DNA from: CAZTLI01 sp964614375
GTDB lineage: Bacteria; Chloroflexota; Anaerolineae; Aggregatilineales; Phototrophicaceae
Direction of reading: 5' to 3'
NCBI GenBank assembly: GCA_964614375.1
Contig: CAZTLI010000042.1
Location: 1-20,006, forward strand
Length of the DNA: 20,006 nucleotides
How positions within the stretch are numbered: position 1 is the first letter of the stretch; the number at the start of each line of letters is the position of its first letter. Shown one piece after another: positions 16,293-20,006 of this stretch. The position numbers were made by a program, and so were the translations under genes. A model generated the notes under the pieces. The model worked only from the letters and a program-made list of their open reading frames with translations. It was not told the DNA's origin and ran no database searches.

Positions 16293-17092
16293 AACGAAAT
16301 CACGGCCCCAAACCGTCCTGTACGCCCTTTTTCGGCACGATGAGAAAAAAAGTCATCCGTTCGTTGATAGGTATCTATCCCCGCAATGGTGATTTGTTCG
16401 ACACCCGCACGTTGCAAATCGAGGCGATTGGCTGCCCACAGGTCAAAATACGCTGTGCTGTCCGTCGGATCGCGGCGAAACAGACCGGCTGCTGTGCCAA
16501 AATAAGTGTATGCCGCCGCCACGACCTCTTCACCAACCTGAAAACTATCGGGACCAATGCTGGGGCCGATGACCGCCCGTATATTCACGGGTTTACAGCC
16601 ATACATATCCACCATCGTCTGGACAGTTCGATGCCCGACACCTTGCACAGTGCCGCGCCAACCCGCATGTGCCATGCCAATGACACCTTGAACCGGGTCA
16701 TATAACAGAATGGGTGTGCAATCTGCAAAGCGCATCACCAGCGGCGTATCGGGACGGTCGGTGATAAGGGCATCGGCCCGCGCCAGCCAACTGCGTCCGG
16801 GTATTGGATTATTCGCCACCACGGTATCCGCGCCATGCACCTGCCACACACTACATGCTCTGGCCCGATTGACATTCAAAGCATCATACATTAACTCATG
16901 ATTCTGGCGTACTGCTTCCGGGTCATCGCCGACAGTACCCCCCATATTGAGCGATGACCAGGGTTCGGCGCTCACACCCCCATGTCGGGTAAACAGACCA
17001 TGTTTGACAGCGGACAGCGTATCGCAGCGATAATAGTGTAACCGATTATGTTCAATTCGCTCCAAGTGCCCCTCACTTTGCGAAAGTATCAA
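16289..17092 (-). CDS. pgeF: peptidoglycan editing factor PgeF / YfiH laccase-domain protein
   Basis: 267 residues with the DUF152 (Cu-oxidase_4) fold: HGLFTRHGGVSAEPWSSLNMG (31-51), then the metal ligands H86 in VWQVHGAD, C125 in RFADCTPILL and H142 in GMAHAGWRGT, followed by IGPSIGPDSFQVGEEV and FSHRAEKGRTGRF at the end. Homologues remove wrongly placed amino acids from UDP-MurNAc precursors (PgeF), and some show purine-nucleoside phosphorylase or phenol-oxidising activity. No ATG is available upstream of the conserved part: the candidate starts are TTG at 17092 or TTG at 17065, the latter with GAGGGG three bases before it. The gene is first in the operon with yggS and yggT, the same order as ylmD-ylmE-ylmG in Firmicutes but without sepF. 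Confidence 0.93.
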   Translation of the reverse strand: MILSQSEGHLERIEHNRLHYYRCDTLSAVKHGLFTRHGGVSAEPWSSLNMGGTVGDDPEAVRQNHELMYDALNVNRARACSVWQVHGADTVVANNPIPGRSWLARADALITDRPDTPLVMRFADCTPILLYDPVQGVIGMAHAGWRGTVQGVGHRTVQTMVDMYGCKPVNIRAVIGPSIGPDSFQVGEEVVAAAYTYFGTAAGLFRRDPTDSTAYFDLWAANRLDLQRAGVEQITIAGIDTYQRTDDFFSHRAEKGRTGRFGAVISL

Positions 17093-17104
17093 TTCCCAAA
17101 CGCT

Positions 17105-17121
17105 TACTTTATGCTACTTTA
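17105..17121. repeat. helically phased direct repeat upstream of pgeF
   Basis: TACTTTA occurs at 17105-17111 and 17115-17121, exactly ten bases apart, 13 bases upstream of the first possible pgeF start. Two equal half-sites one helical turn apart are a common layout for a dimeric regulator. On the minus strand the same bases (TAAAGT) could also serve as a weak -10 box, with TTAATA 17 bases upstream. Confidence 0.3.
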
Positions 17122-17290
17122 GCCAAATTCACCTACAATATTAAGGGATAGTGGTTCATTTCCATAGATATAGTTATCCCAACAATCTATTGCCTACTGT
17201 ACTGCATTTATCAATGAAGTATCTAAGAAAATCGTGTTGGAGGTATCAAAATTTGCGGCTCAACTGGCATGGCTCTGTCATCGGCTTTTC
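17122..17290. other. AT-rich intergenic stretch, with an unexplained strong ribosome site
   Basis: This is the left part of the 352-base gap between pgeF and the response regulator. It is visibly more AT-rich than its surroundings. I see no recognisable RNA or long gene. A GGAGG (17239-17243) stands nine bases before a TTG that opens a 16-codon frame ending in TAG at 17303; an overlapping ATG frame encodes a 19-residue hydrophobic peptide. Neither is supported beyond spacing. Confidence 0.3.
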
Positions 17291-17320
17291 TTGCGGTGTT
17301 TAGCATTTTAGATGTATACT
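17291..17320 (+). promoter_or_regulatory. predicted promoter for response regulator-kinase operon
   Basis: TTGCGG (17291-17296), an 18-base spacer, and TATACT (17315-17320, five of six) preceded by TG one base off the extended position. Transcription would start near 17327, leaving a leader of about 118 bases before the ATG at 17445. Confidence 0.4.
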
Positions 17321-17327
17321 GCCTGTA

Positions 17328-17344
17328 AGCAAACGGCGTTTGCT
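17328..17344. repeat. perfect 17-base inverted repeat at predicted transcription start
   Basis: AGCAAAC-GGC-GTTTGCT has seven perfectly paired bases and a three-base centre. It begins eight bases after the predicted -10 box, a classic repressor position. Autoregulation by the downstream response regulator is an inference; it could equally be a short 5' hairpin. Confidence 0.5.
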
Positions 17345-17444
17345 GTAAAAGCGACCCGGTTTTATCCGTATAAGCAGTTTCGGGAAAGGGGGAGCGGCAT
17401 CCGACAATCTGTTGAAGGGGCAGGTTGTCCAGACCGCGAGACTT

Positions 17445-18161
17445 ATGGGCAATCTGACTGAGCGCCCCAGGCCTCTTAATCAAGTGCGCGTATTGATTGT
17501 GGATGATCATCAATTTTTCCGCGAAGGGCTTGACCGCGCACTCAATCGACTGGCGGATGACATCGTTGTTGTGGGGCAGTGTGAAGACGGGCGGGAAGCG
17601 CTGAAGGCTTCGCGCAATCTGAAGCCAGATGTAATTTTGCTCGATGTCAACCTGCCTTCTATGAACGGGTTATTGGTGGCACGCGCGTTAAAATCCGAAC
17701 AAACTGATGTAGCTATCGTCATGCTGACCGCTTATCACGATGAGGAACAGGTGCTGCACACCATGCGATTAGGCGCATCCGCCTATTGCCCTAAAGGAAT
17801 TACACCCGATGATTTAATTCCCATTATTCGCGATGTGGCGTCGGGCATGTATGTGGTTGATAACAAACGTATGAACAAACGCCAGCTTGATGAATGGATT
17901 AATGAACACGTTGAATCCATCGGCGGTTCGTATATGGTCGATTCGGAAGAGCACCTTGTGCCACTTAGCCCGCGCGAAATGGAAATCTTGCAGCAAGTGA
18001 CCAATGGCTTGAGCAACAAAGAAATTGCAATGGAACTCGGCATCAGCCAACAAACGGTCAAAAATCACATGACATCTATCTTACGCAAGCTGAACGTTGA
18101 AGACCGTACCCAGGCTGCTGTCGCCGCAATCCGGCGCGGGTGGGTGCGTATTAATCATTAG
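17445..18161 (+). CDS. NarL/FixJ-type response regulator (REC + LuxR HTH)
   Basis: 238 residues from the ATG at 17445; a longer frame from a TTG at 17412 adds 11 residues outside the receiver fold. The receiver domain (about 13-132) has the acidic pair D20-D21, phosphoacceptor D67 in ILLDVNLP, T95 in MLTAYHDEE and K117 in YCPKG, so it appears fully phosphorylatable. A linker of about 35 residues leads to a LuxR-type helix-turn-helix (LSPREMEILQQVTNGLSNKEIAMELGISQQTVKNHM, about 174-209). It is co-transcribed with a DegS-like kinase 35 bases downstream, its likely partner. The GAGA three bases before the ATG is a poor ribosome site. Target genes are unknown; the adjacent pilus gene is a candidate. 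Confidence 0.93.
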   Translation: MGNLTERPRPLNQVRVLIVDDHQFFREGLDRALNRLADDIVVVGQCEDGREALKASRNLKPDVILLDVNLPSMNGLLVARALKSEQTDVAIVMLTAYHDEEQVLHTMRLGASAYCPKGITPDDLIPIIRDVASGMYVVDNKRMNKRQLDEWINEHVESIGGSYMVDSEEHLVPLSPREMEILQQVTNGLSNKEIAMELGISQQTVKNHMTSILRKLNVEDRTQAAVAAIRRGWVRINH

Positions 18162-18196
18162 CCGAATGTCGTGCTGTAGAATAGGTCAACAATCTG

Positions 18197-19276
18197 ATGG
18201 ACAGAGACGAACTACTTGAAAGTAATCCAAGAGACGAAATGATCGGCCTGGTGAGCGCGGAACTCAGCGGCATCCGGCGCAAAATGGGCGAGATCAAAGC
18301 ACAAATCGAACAAACGCAGCAAATGGTAGACCGCGAACAACAGCGTAATTCTGACCTGGCGACGGAACTGCGGACCATTGAGGATAACCTCGATACGGTG
18401 CCGCGTCAGGATATTCGCGATAAATACAACGAAGCCCTGGACGCCCGCTTCCGCCTCGCCACGATGCGCGGACAGCTCGAAAAATTTCAAGCCAATTACC
18501 AACAACTCGAACACGAACAAACTATTCTTTCGGACGTGCTTGCCAATATTCAAGGTGTGGAAATGCTAGATGAGGAGTTGGTCGGCGAAGAAGGCGGCAG
18601 TCGTCAAACCAGCAACATCATCCGTATTGTGCAGGCACAGGAAGAAGAGCGCCAAAAACTCGCACGACAAATGCACGATGGCCCCGCCCAATCGCTCACC
18701 AATTTCATCTTGCAGGCCGAGATTTGCCAGCGCCTGTTTGACCGTAATCCCGAACGCGCGGCGGACGAACTCAATAACCTCAAATCCGCAGCCAGTGTCA
18801 CCTTTCAAAAGGTGCGTGATTTTATTTTCGATTTGCGCCCGATGATGCTGGACGACCTCGGCGTCGCGGCAACCGTTCGCACCTATGCAAAATCGTTCGC
18901 CACCAAGAATGATATTGAGGTCGAGATTGATATTACTAATGATGAGCGCCGCCTCGAAAACCATCGTGAAGTGCTCATTTTCCGTAGTATTCAGGACTTG
19001 ATGGTCATGGCGCGTGATTATGCCAGCCCGACCAAAATGAATGCCAAATTGGATATGTCGGGTTCACCCATTCGCATCACGGTGCAAGATGATGGGCGCG
19101 GGTTCGACGCTGAGGCGATTTTTAACGAAAGCAGTGGGGAAGAGGGTCATCAAGACGCCCGCACCTCCAGTATTTTGACGCTAAAAGAAAAAATGGATTT
19201 GGTCGGCGGTTCAATCGCTGTGTCCAGTTCCGAAACCGAAGGCACCACTATCCGCATTGAATTATCGGCGGATTAA
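18197..19276 (+). CDS. DegS-like sensor histidine kinase with degenerate ATP-binding motifs
   Basis: 359 residues and no membrane segment, so it is cytoplasmic. Residues about 20-120 are a long coiled coil, as in the DegS sensor. A HisKA_3 dimerisation helix follows (RQKLARQMHDGPAQSL), with phosphoacceptor H160 and the phosphatase residues D161 and Q165. After FDLRPMMLDDLG (211-222) comes the ATPase domain. Its N box, normally QExxxN, reads Q266-D-LMVM-ARDYA, with Met271 where the magnesium-binding Asn should be. The G1 box DDGRGFD (298-304) is intact. The G2 region reads SSILTLKEKMDLVGG and lacks the usual two glycines. It is probably the partner of the response regulator just upstream, acting either as a weak kinase or mainly as a phosphatase; the latter is inference. 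The gene ends 132 bases before the cpaB-like gene. Confidence 0.88.
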   Translation: MDRDELLESNPRDEMIGLVSAELSGIRRKMGEIKAQIEQTQQMVDREQQRNSDLATELRTIEDNLDTVPRQDIRDKYNEALDARFRLATMRGQLEKFQANYQQLEHEQTILSDVLANIQGVEMLDEELVGEEGGSRQTSNIIRIVQAQEEERQKLARQMHDGPAQSLTNFILQAEICQRLFDRNPERAADELNNLKSAASVTFQKVRDFIFDLRPMMLDDLGVAATVRTYAKSFATKNDIEVEIDITNDERRLENHREVLIFRSIQDLMVMARDYASPTKMNAKLDMSGSPIRITVQDDGRGFDAEAIFNESSGEEGHQDARTSSILTLKEKMDLVGGSIAVSSSETEGTTIRIELSAD

Positions 19277-19297
19277 GCATTAGGAATATCTGCCTGA

Positions 19298-19325
19298 TTG
19301 ACAATTGTGGACGTTAGGCTACACT
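19298..19325 (+). promoter_or_regulatory. predicted sigma-70-type promoter for the cpaB-like gene
   Basis: A perfect TTGACA (19298-19303), a 16-base spacer, and TACACT (19320-19325, four of six). It lies just after the kinase stop, so the pilus gene has its own start of transcription. The leader is about 75 bases. Confidence 0.55.
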
Positions 19326-19328
19326 TAA

Positions 19329-19376
19329 CAGTTAGTTATGCTTATAACCCCAACTGGCTGATTTTACCCAGTCAGC
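19329..19376 (+). other. overlapping inverted repeats in cpaB-like leader
   Basis: CAGTT(A)GTTAT-GCTT-ATAAC(CCC)AACTG (19329-19356) is one broken stem. ACTGG (19353-19357) can instead pair with CCAGT (19368-19372), and GCTGA (19357-19361) with TCAGC (19372-19376). These pairings exclude one another, but the arms are only five bases long and the first arm lies at the predicted transcription start. Confidence 0.3.
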
Positions 19377-19408
19377 AGGACTTACCTGAATCCTGACGGA
19401 GGGATTTT

Positions 19409-20006
19409 ATGCAACGTAATCTTCGCATTTTGATTATTATTGCATTTGTTGTCATTGTCGTCGGTGTTGTATTGGCGGTGCTTTTGAGTTCACAGCCAGC
19501 GCAACAAACAACAGCAACACGCGCACCTGGAACTGAGAATACCGCTGCACCAAGCGGCAATGGGGCGCAAGCCAACAACACGGCTGTGCCTACAGTCAGC
19601 ACCATTCCGGTTGTGATTGCAGTGCAAAACATCCCGCGTGGGGCCGAAATTACGCCTAACTCGATTGATGTGCGCCAGTGGCCACAAGAATTAGCGCCAG
19701 TGGAAGGTCTCATCTCCGACCCGGCAGATGTCATTGGGCAGATCGCCCGTGTGCCCATTTTCCGGGAAGCGCCCGTCCTGCGCCCGCAAATCGCGCCCAA
19801 CATCGCCGAACTTGCGGAATATGGCTCGGATGCGGCGATTATCTTGCCGCGTAACCGCGTCGGTGTCGCTGTGCCGATGGATCGTTTGACCAGTGTGGCC
19901 TATGCCATTCAGGATGGCGACTATGTGGACGTGATCATTTCGCTGCTCTTCGTCGATGTAGACGAAGAATTCCAGTCGATTTTACCGAACCGCCTTACCA
20001 TTCAAA
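19409..20006 (+). CDS. cpaB: CpaB-like SAF-domain protein (Flp/Tad pilus assembly), C-terminus beyond window
   Basis: 199 residues are visible and the frame is open at the right edge. A GGAGGGA six bases before the ATG makes the start clear. One N-terminal membrane helix (about 6-27) is followed by a low-complexity Thr/Ala/Asn/Gln spacer (about 30-62). A SAF domain follows: VVIAVQNIPRGAEITPNSID (68-87), VRQWP (88-92), DVIGQIARVPIFREAPVL (107-124). The RCP-C-like part VAVPMDRLTSVAYAIQDGDYVDVI (153-176) comes next. This is the layout of CpaB/RcpC, a periplasmic or outer-face component of Flp/Tad pilus machinery; the spacer is longer than in many relatives. It probably opens a Tad locus continuing to the right, but no other tad gene is in view. 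Confidence 0.88.
   Translation, partial: MQRNLRILIIIAFVVIVVGVVLAVLLSSQPAQQTTATRAPGTENTAAPSGNGAQANNTAVPTVSTIPVVIAVQNIPRGAEITPNSIDVRQWPQELAPVEGLISDPADVIGQIARVPIFREAPVLRPQIAPNIAELAEYGSDAAIILPRNRVGVAVPMDRLTSVAYAIQDGDYVDVIISLLFVDVDEEFQSILPNRLTIQ

Noticed and set aside
17253..17303. A 16-codon peptide after GGAGG
   Set aside because: The spacing is good but the frame is tiny, starts with TTG and has no conserved neighbour evidence; kept as part of a finding and not called as a gene.
17321..17444. A riboswitch (c-di-GMP type) in the leader of the response regulator
   Set aside because: Apart from the short hairpin there is no match to the GEMM core sequence or any other riboswitch motif I know.
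17223..17513. A 96-codon minus-strand open frame in the pgeF/response-regulator gap
   Set aside because: It runs antisense through the predicted promoter and the start of the response regulator, has no ribosome site I can see, and the protein resembles no family I know.

Overview
The window looks like a chromosomal segment from a Gram-negative-like or deep-branching environmental bacterium, most probably a member of the Chloroflexota (Anaerolineae or a relative). This rests on gene style, not on a marker gene. Pointers are the run of GT-C-type membrane proteins, a Thr/Pro-rich lipoprotein with repeated Trp/Cys modules, a DegS/NarL-type two-component pair followed by a CpaB/SAF protein, and a PgeF-YggS-YggT-DUF167 neighbourhood without sepF. 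No rRNA, tRNA, CRISPR array, transposase or phage gene was seen. Base composition looks even throughout, so most of the window reads as core chromosome.

Left part (1-10.1 kb): cell-surface glycan genes. On the minus strand there is an O-antigen ligase/polymerase with a C-terminal TPR tail (4008-2155), then two polytopic GT-C-like proteins (2069-588 and 591-1). The last of these runs off the left edge and overlaps its neighbour by 4 bases (GTGA). Divergent from them is a membrane protein (4061-5191) with YDGQ and AYRxQRILLP motifs, followed by a GMC-family flavin oxidoreductase (5294-6862). Convergent with that is a minus-strand pair made of a large GT-C-like protein (10070-8424) and a polyprenyl-phosphate glycosyl-1-phosphate transferase (8380-6953). 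Together the glycan genes suggest lipid-linked sugar priming, sugar addition from polyprenyl-phosphate donors outside the membrane, and polymerisation or ligation.

Middle part (10.2-13.9 kb): a coiled-coil protein with a C4 zinc ribbon (10201-10899), then a 934-residue membrane-anchored NACHT-like ATPase with HEAT repeats (11090-13894). The ATPase is the most interesting single protein here. It has a complete Walker A and a NACHT-type Walker B, a charged insertion between them, a strongly acidic linker, a winged-helix FRH motif and HEAT repeats.

Right-middle part (13.9-17.1 kb, minus strand): pgeF-yggS-yggT as a tightly packed operon ending at a good intrinsic terminator (15202-15227). A second unit follows, consisting of a DUF167 protein and a lipoprotein with a tandemly duplicated module.

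Right part (17.1-20 kb, plus strand): a 352-base intergenic region with a promoter and a perfect inverted repeat, a NarL-type response regulator, a DegS-like histidine kinase whose ATP-binding N box and G2 box are degenerate, and a CpaB-like SAF-domain protein cut by the right edge. That last gene probably opens a Flp/Tad pilus locus.
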